Source: Archangium lipolyticum
Lineage (GTDB): Bacteria > Myxococcota > Myxococcia > Myxococcales > Myxococcaceae
Direction: 5' to 3'
DNA length: 64,000 bases
NCBI RefSeq assembly: GCF_024623785.1
Contig: NZ_JANKBZ010000030.1
Location: forward strand, 62,001 to 126,000
Shown: in pieces, positions 32,912 to 42,702 of the stretch
How the letters are laid out: every line of letters starts with the position of its first letter
How positions within the stretch are numbered: the stretch's first letter is position 1
Program-made: the position numbers and the translations under genes
Notes under the pieces: model-generated
The model's database searches: none
Seen by the model: only the letters and a program-made list of their open reading frames with translations
Told to the model about the DNA's origin: nothing

Positions 32912-34066
32912 TCAGTCGAGCTTCGTGGAAACGATGGGGTGCTGCGTGGCGGTTTCCCATGCCAGGTCCGGCCACCAGCGCTCGAAGGGCGGCGGCGCAC
33001 CCGGCTCGATGCTCTGCCCGGGCTTGGGCACGACGACGGTGTCGCCCGTCCCGGCCGCGGCGAGCACGCGCTCGATGGGCTCGGTCCAGCCGTGGAGCGC
33101 GAGGGTGAAGAGTCCCCAGTGCACGGGGAGCAGGACACGGCCCCGCACCATCCGGTGGGCGAGCACCGCCTGCTCCGGGCCGATGTGCCAGTCGGGCCAG
33201 GCCTTGTTGTACTGGCCCACCTCGATCATCGTCACGTCGAAGGGCCCCAGGCGCTCGCCGATGTCCTTCATCGCCGGGAAAAGCCCCGTATCACCCGAGT
33301 AGTACGCGCGATGATGGGCGCCGAGCAGGGCGAAGCCGGCCCACAGCGTCGCGTCCTTGTCGATGACCGTGCGCCCCGACGCGTGGCGCGACGGAGTGGC
33401 GACGATGTCGAGCCCGCGCACCCGCGTGCGGTCCCACCAGTCGAGCTCGACGATGCGCGCCTCGGGGATGCCCCACGACGCGAGGTGCGCGCCCACCCCG
33501 AGCGGCACCACGAAGGTGGTGTCCCAGTCCTTCATCGCCAGGAGGGTGGAATGGTCCAGGTGGTCATAGTGGTCGTGCGAGATGACCACCGCGTCGACCG
33601 GGGTCAGCTCTTCGAGCGCGATGGGTGGCGAGTACCAGCGCTTGGGACCCACCCAGGTCAGGGGCGAGGCCCGCTCGCTCCACACCGGGTCCATGAGGAC
33701 GCGGTGCCCGTCGATCTCGATCAGCGCCGTGGAGTGGCCGAGCCAGGTGACGCGCAGGCCCGTGGCGGGCGGTGTCGCGAAGCGGCGGCGGTCACCGGCC
33801 ACGGTGGGCGGGGGCTCGGAAGGCCCGAGGTTGGGGCTCGAGTCGAACATGCTCGTAACGGAGCCCCACACATCGTTCCAGAGCGGCTGGGGGTTCTCGA
33901 AGTGCCCGTCCTTCCACTGAGGCGAGCGCTCCATCCGCGTGCGCCGCTCCCCTTCCGCGCGCTTGCCCAGCGCGGGCCACGCGTCGGCGGCGATGGCGGC
34001 CAGGGCCACGGCCAGCAGCGCTACCCCTCCCAGTGCCGCGCGGGCCAGCCCTTTACGAACCTTCAT
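32912..34066 (-). CDS. MBL-fold hydrolase, NAPE-PLD/UlaG-like
   Basis: This 384-residue metallo-hydrolase has an N-terminal hydrophobic segment (residues 8-28), so it is membrane-anchored or secreted. The metal motif H164-x-H166-x-D168-H169 (SHDHYDHLDH) and the later YYSGDTGLF and LPVHWG are those of NAPE-PLD-type phospholipase D and related proteins, not of beta-lactamases. The LRVTWLGHSTALIEIDG block is typical. The start ATG 34066 has GGAGG eight bases upstream; a GTG three codons earlier falls in that site. It is divergent from a TetR regulator across a long inverted repeat, so it is probably the target of that regulator. Confidence 0.8.
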   Translation of the reverse strand: MKVRKGLARAALGGVALLAVALAAIAADAWPALGKRAEGERRTRMERSPQWKDGHFENPQPLWNDVWGSVTSMFDSSPNLGPSEPPPTVAGDRRRFATPPATGLRVTWLGHSTALIEIDGHRVLMDPVWSERASPLTWVGPKRWYSPPIALEELTPVDAVVISHDHYDHLDHSTLLAMKDWDTTFVVPLGVGAHLASWGIPEARIVELDWWDRTRVRGLDIVATPSRHASGRTVIDKDATLWAGFALLGAHHRAYYSGDTGLFPAMKDIGERLGPFDVTMIEVGQYNKAWPDWHIGPEQAVLAHRMVRGRVLLPVHWGLFTLALHGWTEPIERVLAAAGTGDTVVVPKPGQSIEPGAPPPFERWWPDLAWETATQHPIVSTKLD

Positions 34067-34114
34067 GCGATTCACCTCCGGACCGCCGCGTGGAGCTCGT
34101 GTCCATCGGCGGAT

Positions 34115-34150
34115 ACAAATTGACGAAATGAGTATTTTTTGTCAATTTGT
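34115..34150. promoter_or_regulatory. Inverted repeat with 10-bp perfect arms between MBL hydrolase and TetR genes
   Basis: ACAAATTGAC and GTCAATTTGT, separated by 16 bp, form a mirror-image pair. Each arm contains a TTGAC core usable as a -35 box in outward directions. It lies 48 bp from the hydrolase ATG and four bases before the TetR ATG, consistent with a TetR operator that shuts both promoters. Confidence 0.65.
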
Positions 34151-34154
34151 TCGC

Positions 34155-34694
34155 ATGTCGGATGAAAGGAACGAAGAGCGAGACACGGCTCGCCGGGTGG
34201 CGATCCTAGAGGCCGCGCAGGAGTGCTTCCTCCAGTTCGGGTTCGCGAAGACCTCGCTCGACGACATCGCCAGGCGGGCGGGCATCTCGCGGCCGCTCAT
34301 CTACCGGAAGTTCAAGAACAAGGAGGACATCTTCGCCGCGCTCTTCGAGCACATGTTCGAGGGCCGCTACCCACGTGCCGAGCAAGTCCTGCTCGGGCCG
34401 GGCAGCAAGCAGGACAAGCTGATGAAGGTCTGCGAAATCCTGCTGCTCGAGCCGTGGGACCAGCTGGTGGGGGCCCCCATGGCGGCCGAGTTCTACGAGG
34501 CCTGCGAGCGGCTACTCCCGGAGGTCGAGGCCAGGCACCAGCGGCTGTGGCTCAAGTACACGCAGGCGGTGCTGGAATCGAAGGAGCTCTCCGAGCTGTT
34601 CATGCTCGCGGTGGACGGGTTGCAGTCGGACCTGCCAGCGACGCGCGTGCTGCGCCGCCGCCTGCAGTTGCTCATCGAGCGCTTCGTGTCGTGA
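34155..34694 (+). CDS. TetR family transcriptional repressor
   Basis: This 179-residue regulator has an N-terminal helix-turn-helix at about 14-60 with the family signature SLDDIARRAGISRPLIYRKF, and a C-terminal ligand domain of unrelated sequence. The start is ATG 34155, since the upstream in-frame ATG 34128 lies inside the palindromic operator. No ribosome binding site precedes it, and a TTGACG and CAATTT pair with a 17-bp spacer ends six bases before the ATG, so leaderless transcription is possible. It is divergent from the MBL hydrolase. Confidence 0.8.
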   Translation: MSDERNEERDTARRVAILEAAQECFLQFGFAKTSLDDIARRAGISRPLIYRKFKNKEDIFAALFEHMFEGRYPRAEQVLLGPGSKQDKLMKVCEILLLEPWDQLVGAPMAAEFYEACERLLPEVEARHQRLWLKYTQAVLESKELSELFMLAVDGLQSDLPATRVLRRRLQLLIERFVS

Positions 34695-34713
34695 GGGCTC
34701 GGCCGCCCCGGCG

Positions 34714-35712
34714 TCAAGGCGCGAGGAAGGCGCGCATCTCCCGCACGACCTCGGCCCGGTTCGTGAGCCAGATGTAATGCCGCGCGTTCTCGAGCATCAC
34801 CAGCTTCCAGCCCGGCAGCTTCCGCAGCGCGGCATCCTTTTCGGCCGTGCTCCGTCGCAGCTCGGGCAGGAAAGCCCTCGCCTTCTCCCGGAAGTCGGCG
34901 GGCGTGCTCTCGAGGCCAGCAACGAACTCCAGCCACTGGGGGAATCCCTCTCCGTCGAACAGGGAGAGCGCGGGCGCGCACAGTGCGGAGAAGTCCGCCT
35001 TCGCCACCTCCCGGAGCATCTGTTCCACCACATCCGGGCGCCGGCGCGGGCGCAGGTAGCGGCCCGTGCTGGGGTCGAACTCGTGGCCCAGATCGATCTC
35101 GTGATCGGGGACGGGGCCGCCCAGGTCACGCGCGAGGGCGGCCGCGGCGGCATCGCGTGACGGCAGGCCGTCGAGGGAGACGGTGGGCATGGGCGGATTC
35201 GAGAAGCTCCTCAGGAACTCGGAGATCTCGGCCCTGTCATCCGTCGCGTCCAGGAAGACCAGCTTGTCGATGCGCTCCGGGTGTTGGCGCCCCACCCAGG
35301 TCATCTCGTCCCCCGCCATGGAGTGGCCCGCGAGCGACACCTTGCCGATTCCCAGGCCGTCGAGCGCGCGAACCACATCCCGGCCCAGCGTGGCGGTGTC
35401 ATAGCCCGTGTCGGGCCAGCTCGAAGAACCGAACCCACGACGCGTGAAGGCGTAGACGTGGTGACTCGTGGTGAACTCGGGCGCGAGCCCGTCGAACACG
35501 TGGCCGGTGTTGCCCAGGCCCGACAGGAACACGAGCGCCGGGCCCTGCCCGCCGAAGTCGAGCACCTCGAGCTCGACACCCTCGGCGACCTTCACGCGCT
35601 TCACCTGGTGCAGTGAATCGGCGCCAGCGGGGGACCCCGTCACCGGTACCGACGGGGTGGAAGCACAGCCAGGCGACAGGAGCAGACAGGAGATCAAGAG
35701 GAGCTTTCGCAT
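34714..35712 (-). CDS. Alpha/beta hydrolase lipoprotein
   Basis: This 332-residue alpha/beta-hydrolase has a lipoprotein signal (LLLSPGC, Cys16). The nucleophile elbow is GHSMAG with S131, the oxyanion region is FLSGLGNTG (about 62-70), and the late catalytic His is probably in NARHYIWLTN near residue 315. The substrate is unknown; esterases and haloperoxidase-like hydrolases share this plan. It is convergent with tetR, 20 bp apart, and 16 bp downstream of a lysR-type gene on the same strand, so it could be read from the LysR transcript. Confidence 0.75.
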   Translation of the reverse strand: MRKLLLISCLLLSPGCASTPSVPVTGSPAGADSLHQVKRVKVAEGVELEVLDFGGQGPALVFLSGLGNTGHVFDGLAPEFTTSHHVYAFTRRGFGSSSWPDTGYDTATLGRDVVRALDGLGIGKVSLAGHSMAGDEMTWVGRQHPERIDKLVFLDATDDRAEISEFLRSFSNPPMPTVSLDGLPSRDAAAAALARDLGGPVPDHEIDLGHEFDPSTGRYLRPRRRPDVVEQMLREVAKADFSALCAPALSLFDGEGFPQWLEFVAGLESTPADFREKARAFLPELRRSTAEKDAALRKLPGWKLVMLENARHYIWLTNRAEVVREMRAFLAP

Positions 35713-35727
35713 GGGCCCGCGATGTTC

Positions 35728-36660
35728 TCACACACCGCGCGGCCGGGCTTCCGTTTCGCTCACGCGGACCACCAGGTCGCGCATGAAGCGGATGGCCTCG
35801 TCGTCCTCGACCGTGCTCCGCCAGAGGAGCTCCATCGGCGCGCCCTCCAGTTTCATCTCCACCGGCAGCATCGTCATGCGGAGATTCGGGCGCAGTGAGG
35901 TGATCTCGCGTGCGACCCGCTCGGGCACCGTGGCGAGCAGGGCGCTGCCCTCCACGAGGGCACCGATGCTCTGGAACGTCGGCACCGACACCCGCACGCG
36001 CCGCTGGATGCCGAAGGTGTCCTCGACGACGCCTCGCAGGTCCCCGTTGTACGAAACGATGACGTGCTCGTGCTCGAGGTAGCGCTCCAGTGTCAGGCGC
36101 TTCCCCAACCGGGCATGCCTCGGGTCGAAGAGACAGACGAAGCCTCCGACGAACAGCGTGAGGCGCCGCATGTCGGCCGGCAGCTCGTCCGCCACCGTCA
36201 CCGCGAGGTCCACCGCCGAGGAGACCAGCGCTTCCTCGATGGTGCGGAACTGGACTGGCATCACGATGAGCTTCATGCGTGGCGCCTCCTCGGCGAGCAC
36301 CCGAAGGAGCAGCGGGAGGAGCCACGCCTCGTTCGCGTCCGAGAGACCGAGCCGCACGGTCCGCTCGCTCGTCTTCGGATCGAACGCCACCGGAGAGACG
36401 GCCGCCTCGACGAGCGCCTGAAGGTGCGGCCGCGCCGAGGCGAACAGGCGCTGCCCGCGCGTCGTGAGCGCGAGTCCACGTCCCGCGCGCACGAAGAGTG
36501 GCGCCCCCACCGTCGCCGTGAGGCGCCGGAGCGCCGCGCTCACCGCGGGTTGCGTGAGGTAGAGGCGGCTCGCGGCCTCCGTGACACTTCCCGCCTCCGC
36601 CACGACGACGAAGACTCGGATCAGGTTGAGATCGAGATCCTTCTCATAGATGCCGTGCAT
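35728..36660 (-). CDS. LysR family transcriptional regulator
   Basis: This 310-residue regulator has a winged helix-turn-helix at residues 8-67 (SVTEAASRLYLTQPAVSAAL) and a substrate-binding domain with the NodD/PBP2-type beginning RTVRLGLSDANEAWLLP. Sequence and length match NodD-like and aromatic-compound LysR regulators. It is divergent from an aldo/keto reductase with 74 bp between starts, the usual place for the LysR target. An ATCC-N8-GGAT mirrored pair lies in that gap. Confidence 0.8.
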   Translation of the reverse strand: MHGIYEKDLDLNLIRVFVVVAEAGSVTEAASRLYLTQPAVSAALRRLTATVGAPLFVRAGRGLALTTRGQRLFASARPHLQALVEAAVSPVAFDPKTSERTVRLGLSDANEAWLLPLLLRVLAEEAPRMKLIVMPVQFRTIEEALVSSAVDLAVTVADELPADMRRLTLFVGGFVCLFDPRHARLGKRLTLERYLEHEHVIVSYNGDLRGVVEDTFGIQRRVRVSVPTFQSIGALVEGSALLATVPERVAREITSLRPNLRMTMLPVEMKLEGAPMELLWRSTVEDDEAIRFMRDLVVRVSETEARPRGV

Positions 36661-36671
36661 GTTCGGGATAC

Positions 36672-36687
36672 ATCCTATTCATTGGAT
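36672..36687. promoter_or_regulatory. Possible LysR-type binding site
   Basis: ATCCTATTCATTGGAT is an inverted repeat of ATCC around eight bases in the 74-bp gap between the divergent LysR and aldo/keto reductase genes. It lies 12 bp from the LysR start. It is a weak match to the T-N11-A theme. Confidence 0.3.
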
Positions 36688-36734
36688 TTCAGGGTGTCGA
36701 AGCATGACTCTTCGCGTGGAAGGAGAGACGAACG

Positions 36735-37736
<1,002 letters not shown>

Positions 37737-37809
37737 CACCTCGACGCGGCACGCGGCGAAGGAGCGGACACGGCGATGGCTCGTCTCCGCCCCTTCCTGG
37801 GAGCGCTGA

Positions 37810-38478
37810 TCAGGCCTTGCGGCCGCGTGGCTTGCTCGCGGGCGCCGCGCCGTAGTCCTTCTGGTAGTCCTTCATGCTGCGCATGATGATCTCATGCGCC
37901 TCGCTCTGGTCGTACATCTCCACGATCTGCACCGAGCGCTTCCCCTCACTGGGGATCTGCTTGTAGGTGAGGAAGTAGTGCTTGAGGCGCTCCACGAGCG
38001 CCGTCGGCAGCTGCGCCACGTGCTGCAGGGCCCCGTAGACCAGGTCCGACTCCAGCACGGCGATGATCTTGTCGTCGGCCTCGTTGCCGTCGACCATGCG
38101 GAAGCCGCCCACCGGAATCGCGCGCACCAGCAGCGCCCCGCTCGGAATCACCTTCTCCGTCAGCACGCAGATGTCGAGCGGATCTCCATCGCCCTTGATG
38201 TCCTTGATGCCGGTACGGTCGGCGCAGCGCTTGGCCACGAGAGCCCCGCAGTACGTCTGGGGGATGAACCCGTAGAGCGTGGGGCACTGGCTGGAGAAGC
38301 GCTGCGGCCGATCCAACCGGAGGATGCCCGTCTCCTTGTCCAGCTCGTACTTCACCGTATCGGTGGGCACGATCTCGATGTAGGCGGTGACGACCTCGGG
38401 CGCATCCGCGCCAGGCGAAACGCCATGCCAGGGGTGGGCCTGCAAGGTGTGGAGCTGCGGTTGATTCTTCGTGGCCAT
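37810..38478 (-). CDS. ppa: Inorganic pyrophosphatase
   Basis: This 222-residue family I soluble pyrophosphatase hydrolyses PPi to two phosphates in the cytosol. The metal-binding signature GDGDPLDICVL is at about 105-115, and YGFIPQTYCG before it is also typical. It is slightly longer than the E. coli enzyme, with a basic C-terminal tail (KPRGRKA). The start is ATG 38478; the in-frame extension to 38550 overlaps the end of epmA. It lies 37 bp after epmA, so both may be one transcript. Confidence 0.85.
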   Translation of the reverse strand: MATKNQPQLHTLQAHPWHGVSPGADAPEVVTAYIEIVPTDTVKYELDKETGILRLDRPQRFSSQCPTLYGFIPQTYCGALVAKRCADRTGIKDIKGDGDPLDICVLTEKVIPSGALLVRAIPVGGFRMVDGNEADDKIIAVLESDLVYGALQHVAQLPTALVERLKHYFLTYKQIPSEGKRSVQIVEMYDQSEAHEIIMRSMKDYQKDYGAAPASKPRGRKA

Positions 38479-38515
38479 ATCGCTTCTTCTCGGGCGCTCG
38501 CGCGTCCGGGGTCCT

Positions 38516-39502
38516 TCATACGAATTCATGTGCTGGGAAGAGGAGGACATCCGAGATGGATTCCACTCCCAGCAACAGCATCAAGATACGATCGAGCCCC
38601 ACGGCGATGCCCGCCGAGGGCGGCATGCGCCCTACCGCGTCGAGGAAGCGCTCGTCCAGTGGATAGACGGCCCGGTCTGCTTTCCGCCGGAATTCCTGCT
38701 CCTCCAACAAGCGGGCGCGCTGCTCCACCGGATCCGTCAGCTCGGAAAAGCCATTGGCCAGCTCCAGGCCCCGCGCGTACAGCTCCGTGCGCTCGGCCAC
38801 CGAGGGGTCCCCCGGCTTGAGCCTCGCCAGCGAGGCCATGGAGGCGGGGTACTCCGTCAGGTAGGTGGGCCGCTCCCACCCCAGCGTCCCCTCCACCTTC
38901 TGCAGGAAGAGGTGGAAGAAGACGTCGTCGAAGAGCGTGGCGTCCCCCGTGCGCACCCCGGCCGCCTCCGCCGCCCGCTTCAGTGAGGCCCCGTCCGGGC
39001 ACGCCCGCAGGTCCACCCCCGTGGCCCTCAGCACCGCGTCCCGCACTGACAGTCGCTCGTAGGGTGTCTGGGAGAAGAATCCGCCGCCGCCCACCGCCCG
39101 GTCCGCCTCCGCCAGCGCCCCTTCCAGGTCCGCCATGATGGCGTGGTAGTCCGCCTGGGGCCGGTAGAACTCCAGCATCGTGAACTCGGGGTTGTGCGTC
39201 TTCGACACCTCCCCGTTCCGGAATACCTTGCAAATCTGGAAGATGGGACCGGCCCCGTCCGCCAACAGCCGCTTCATCGCGTACTCGGGGCTGGTGTGCA
39301 GGTAGAGGGTGCGGCGCTGTCCCACGTCCGTCTCGGGGACGAAGGGCACCTCGAAGGCGGTGATGTGGGGCTCCATCCCCGGAGCGGGGATGAGCAGCGG
39401 GGTGTCCACCTCGAGGTAGCCAAGCTGGAGGAAGAACCGGCGGAGGGCTCCGTAGAGCGCCTGCCTCCCGGCGGCCGAGCGCCACTGGACAGGATTGGGC
39501 AT
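38516..39502 (-). CDS. epmA: EpmA-like elongation factor P (beta-lysyl) lysyltransferase
   Basis: This 328-residue protein is a class II lysyl-tRNA-synthetase-like enzyme without the anticodon-binding domain, the size of E. coli EpmA (325). Motif 2 is in FRNGEVSKTHNPEFTMLEFY (about 108-127) and motif 3 in GIAVGLDRILMLLLG near 297-311. EpmA attaches beta-lysine to EF-P, which relieves stalling at Pro-Pro stretches. The partner EpmB (lysine 2,3-aminomutase) is not in the window. The start ATG 39502 gives the family length. The gene is divergent from an M3-like peptidase with only 30 bp between starts and is followed by ppa. Confidence 0.8.
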   Translation of the reverse strand: MPNPVQWRSAAGRQALYGALRRFFLQLGYLEVDTPLLIPAPGMEPHITAFEVPFVPETDVGQRRTLYLHTSPEYAMKRLLADGAGPIFQICKVFRNGEVSKTHNPEFTMLEFYRPQADYHAIMADLEGALAEADRAVGGGGFFSQTPYERLSVRDAVLRATGVDLRACPDGASLKRAAEAAGVRTGDATLFDDVFFHLFLQKVEGTLGWERPTYLTEYPASMASLARLKPGDPSVAERTELYARGLELANGFSELTDPVEQRARLLEEQEFRRKADRAVYPLDERFLDAVGRMPPSAGIAVGLDRILMLLLGVESISDVLLFPAHEFV

Positions 39503-39532
39503 GAGCGGCGCGGAAGTTACATTGCGCGTCCC

Positions 39533-41395
39533 ATGCGCCCAAGGCTTCCCGCACTCGTCCTCACTCTCGGTCTCAGCGCCCTCGGCGGTTGCGTCACGGC
39601 CAAGGCTCCCGCCCCACCAGCCCCCCTCACCGAGGAGCAGAAACTGGCCGCCGAGGTGGCCCGGCTCTCCTCCGAGGCGCAGACGCTGCTCAAGGCCCAG
39701 GACGAGCTGGTGTGGCGCTACTGGGCCGAGGGCGCCCGCGCGGACGTGGCCTCCACGTACGTGGGCAAGGAGGGGCTCTTCAGCCTCGACAACATCCGGA
39801 AGATCGACCGGCTGCGCCAGCGCACCACGCAACCCGCCGAGCTGCGCGCCCTCACCGCCCTCCAGTCGCACTTCGCCGGCGAGTACCTGTCGCAGCAGCT
39901 CGCCGAGGTGAACGACGCCATCGCCAACCTGGAGGCCTCGCTGAGCTTCCAGGTCGATGGGCGCGAGGTGCGGTGGCGCGATCTGGAGCGGCTGCTGGCC
40001 AACGAGAAGAGCGCGGTGAAGCGCAAGGCCCTCTACACCGCGGCCACGCCCGCGCTCGAGCGGCTCAACCAGCTCATCCGCCGCCGCGAGGAGCGCACGG
40101 AGCAGCTGGTGCGCGAGCTGGGCTATGCCTCGTACGAGGCCTTCGGCGGCGAGCTGCGGCAGGCCGACCTGGGCCGGCTGGGGCTGCTCGCCGAGGAGGT
40201 GCTCCAGTCCACCGAGGCGCCCTACAAGGAAGTCATGGAGCGGCTCTCCCAGCGCGAGCTGGGGCTGCCCTTCGCGAACCTCACCCGGGCGGATCTGCCC
40301 CGGCTGTTCCGCCCGCGTGACGTGGACGGGCTCTTCCCCAAGGACAAGCAGCTGGCGCGCGCGCACGCCACCCTGGCCGGAATGGGCCTCGACCTCTGGA
40401 CGATGAAGAACGTCACCATCGACGGCCGGGACGACGTGAAGCGCAAGAACTCGCGCCCGCTGACGCTGGGGGTCGCCGTCCCTGGTGACGTGCGCCTGTC
40501 GGTGCGGCCCGTCGAGGGCGCGCTGGAGCAGGGCCGGCTGTTGCACGAGCTCGGCCATGCGCTGCACTACGCCTTCACGAAGGAGCCTCGCTTCGAGCTG
40601 GCCAAGCTGGGCAACCCCACCGTCACCGAGTCCTACGCCGCCCTCCTCGAGGATCTGATGGAGGACCCCGTCTGGCTGGAGGAGCACGCGGGCCTGACGG
40701 GGAAGGACCGCACCGAGTACCTGGCCGCCACCAGCGCCCACAAGCTGTTCCTCATCCGCCGCGCCGCGGGCCGGCTGCTGTACCAGCTCGCCCTGCACCG
40801 CCAGGAGGGCGCGGACGCCCGGGAGCTGTACAAGGCCCTCATCGAGCGCGTCGACGAGATGCCCGCGACGGATGACGACGTCGCGCGCTACCTCGTGGAG
40901 CAGGAGGACTTCTACCAGTCAGCGGACAACTTCCGCGCCTGGTTCCTCGCGGGCCAGCTCCAGGGTCAGCTGAAGGCGCGCTTCGGCCCGTCCTGGTGGC
41001 ACAGCCCCGAGGCCGGCACGTTCCTCTCGGGCCTCTGGGCCCACGGCAACGCGCTCTCCGCGCGCGAGGTCGCCCAGCAGATGGGCGAGAACGGCATCGC
41101 TCCGGACGTGCTCCTGCTCCGGCTCGGCACCACCCTGGGTGTGCCCATCAAGCTGGACGTCCGGGGCGAGGACAAGGCTCCCGTACAGGAGCCACCGCCC
41201 CCCTCCGCTCCGGCCTCGCCCGAGAACACTCCGGCGGCTCCTCCGGCCCCCAGGACGGAAACCGCTCCCTCCGTGTCGAAGACGGCCTCGACCCGCAAGG
41301 CAAGCCGCGCCAAGGCCCGCGCCTCCAAGGTCCCCAGAAAGCACCAAGGCTCCCGCCCGGAACACGGACGGAAGCCTCGGCGTGGAACCCACTGA
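39533..41395 (+). CDS. M3-like zinc metallopeptidase lipoprotein
   Basis: This 620-residue gluzincin has a lipoprotein signal (SALGGC, Cys20). The zinc motif is H338-E-L-G-H342 (LLHELGHALHY), and E366 in VTESYAALLEDLM fits the third ligand. Residues 40-330 are helical, as in M3 or M2 oligopeptidases. The last about 90 residues are Pro/Ala-rich, then basic (RKASRAKARASK), and look disordered. I infer a peptidase on the periplasmic side of a membrane that cleaves oligopeptides. Its start is 30 bp from the divergent epmA start, so each promoter overlaps the other gene. A hairpin repeat lies just after its stop. Confidence 0.75.
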   Translation: MRPRLPALVLTLGLSALGGCVTAKAPAPPAPLTEEQKLAAEVARLSSEAQTLLKAQDELVWRYWAEGARADVASTYVGKEGLFSLDNIRKIDRLRQRTTQPAELRALTALQSHFAGEYLSQQLAEVNDAIANLEASLSFQVDGREVRWRDLERLLANEKSAVKRKALYTAATPALERLNQLIRRREERTEQLVRELGYASYEAFGGELRQADLGRLGLLAEEVLQSTEAPYKEVMERLSQRELGLPFANLTRADLPRLFRPRDVDGLFPKDKQLARAHATLAGMGLDLWTMKNVTIDGRDDVKRKNSRPLTLGVAVPGDVRLSVRPVEGALEQGRLLHELGHALHYAFTKEPRFELAKLGNPTVTESYAALLEDLMEDPVWLEEHAGLTGKDRTEYLAATSAHKLFLIRRAAGRLLYQLALHRQEGADARELYKALIERVDEMPATDDDVARYLVEQEDFYQSADNFRAWFLAGQLQGQLKARFGPSWWHSPEAGTFLSGLWAHGNALSAREVAQQMGENGIAPDVLLLRLGTTLGVPIKLDVRGEDKAPVQEPPPPSAPASPENTPAAPPAPRTETAPSVSKTASTRKASRAKARASKVPRKHQGSRPEHGRKPRRGTH

Positions 41396-41402
41396 GTCCT
41401 AG

Positions 41403-41437
41403 ACCCTCACCCCGTCCCTCTCCCAGGGGGAGAGGGG
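41403..41437 (+). repeat. 35-bp GC-rich hairpin repeat, copy 4
   Basis: It matches copies 2 and 3 with one change (an extra G where they have A in the loop-proximal arm). It lies between the convergent M3-like peptidase (stop at 41395) and the SPFH gene (stop at 41464). It has the same orientation relative to the SPFH gene as the other copies have to theirs. Confidence 0.8.
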
Positions 41438-41463
41438 TGGGGGGCGAGGTCTGAACCCCGGGA

Positions 41464-42522
41464 CTACAGCAGCTTCATCAGCTCGGCACGCTTCGCGTTG
41501 TACTCGTCGTCCGAGAGCACTCCCGCGTCCTTCAGCTCCTTCAGCTCCTTCAGCCGCTGCGCCGGGCTCCTCGTGTCCGCCGGAGCCGCCGCCGGAGCAG
41601 GCTGCTGCTGCTGCTGCTGGAACTGCTGCTGCTGATTCTGCTGCTGCTGGTTGGAGAACATCTGGGCCATTCCGAAGCCCATCCCCATCCCCATCCCCTG
41701 CAGCGCGCCATCCGCACCGCCACCACCCTTGGCCATGCCCTCGGACGCCCCCAGCATCGCCTGACCCTGCGCGTACTGCTGGAAGCCACCCGCCAGACGC
41801 GAGTACGCCACGTCCTTCGACAGCTTCTTCAGCGTCGCCTCGTCCTCCTCCTTGATGCTGACGTGGAAGTTGCCCATCCGCACCACGGTCATCCCGTAGG
41901 TGTCCACGTGCGGCTTCAGGCCGGCGATCACCTCGGTCTCGATCTCCTCGGTGTACGCACCGCTCGTCACGTCCAGCAGCGGCCACTTCTTCTTCACCAG
42001 CAGCTCGGCGATACGGTCCCGCGTCACCTTGAGCACCTGGTTCTTGAACCAGCCCAGGAACTCCGCGTTGCTCGTGCGGCCCATGCCCACCAGGCCCACC
42101 ACCAGCTTCTCCGGCTCCGTCACCCGGAGGGAGAAGTCGCCGTACACCATCGTCCCGATGCCCAGCCCCGTCTCCGGGTCGCGCACGTCACCGATGGGGC
42201 CGCCGAACTTCACGCCCGTGAACTCGCGCGTGGAGACGAAGAAGACCTCGGAGATGAACAGGTTGCCGCCGGTGAAGCCCTCCACCAGCCGCGACAGGAA
42301 CGGGATGTTGCTCGTGTCCAGCTGGTGCCGCCCTGGCCCCAGCTTGCCCTCCACCTTCCCGTCCTTCACGAAGAGGGCGACCTCGTCGGCATCGACGGTG
42401 AGCTGGGTGAGCATCCGGATGTTCTTCTCCGGATACTTGTAGACAATCTCGCCCTTCGCCTCGTCAGCGCGCGCGATGAAGTTGCGCTTCGCCTCGTCCT
42501 TGATCGTACCGAAGAATCCCAT
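41464..42522 (-). CDS. SPFH-domain protein with C-terminal SHOCT and poly-Gln linker
   Basis: This 352-residue protein has an SPFH/band 7-type domain (about 25-240, with LGPGRHQLDT and AYTEEIETEVIAGLKPHVDT), a Gly/Met-rich stretch, a Gln-rich linker (about 288-312), and a C-terminal SHOCT motif (about 318-350, LKELKELKDAGVLSDDEYN). It belongs with the virion-core-like bacterial SPFH proteins that form membrane-associated oligomers. There is no transmembrane helix. The Gln run is encoded almost only by CAG (41601-41650). The ATG at 42522 begins the family N-terminus GFFGTIKDE. Its role is unknown. Confidence 0.8.
   Translation of the reverse strand: MGFFGTIKDEAKRNFIARADEAKGEIVYKYPEKNIRMLTQLTVDADEVALFVKDGKVEGKLGPGRHQLDTSNIPFLSRLVEGFTGGNLFISEVFFVSTREFTGVKFGGPIGDVRDPETGLGIGTMVYGDFSLRVTEPEKLVVGLVGMGRTSNAEFLGWFKNQVLKVTRDRIAELLVKKKWPLLDVTSGAYTEEIETEVIAGLKPHVDTYGMTVVRMGNFHVSIKEEDEATLKKLSKDVAYSRLAGGFQQYAQGQAMLGASEGMAKGGGGADGALQGMGMGMGFGMAQMFSNQQQQNQQQQFQQQQQQPAPAAAPADTRSPAQRLKELKELKDAGVLSDDEYNAKRAELMKLL
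41601..41650 (-). repeat. CAG microsatellite in the SPFH gene
   Basis: Runs of three to six CAG codons separated by AAC, AAT or TTC encode the Gln-rich linker. Such a tract can expand or shrink by slippage in steps of one residue without loss of frame. Confidence 0.7.
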
Positions 42523-42702
42523 CGTGCTTTCGTCGCCTCCAGAGAACGCGTCGACCTACCGGGGGCCCACCTACCCCTCTAACGGATAGCGTCCGGGTCC
42601 ATTGCATGCCCGCCGATCGCACCTCCCCCGGCCTGCTCCCCCAAACATGCCAGAGGTTCCGCGTACTTGGCCAGTCAACCCGGCATGCGCATGTCCGCCC
42701 GT

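Noticed and set aside
32912-34066. A second metallo-beta-lactamase
   Set aside because: The HxHxDH motif and surrounding blocks are those of NAPE-PLD/UlaG-type hydrolases, and the B1 ligand set is absent.
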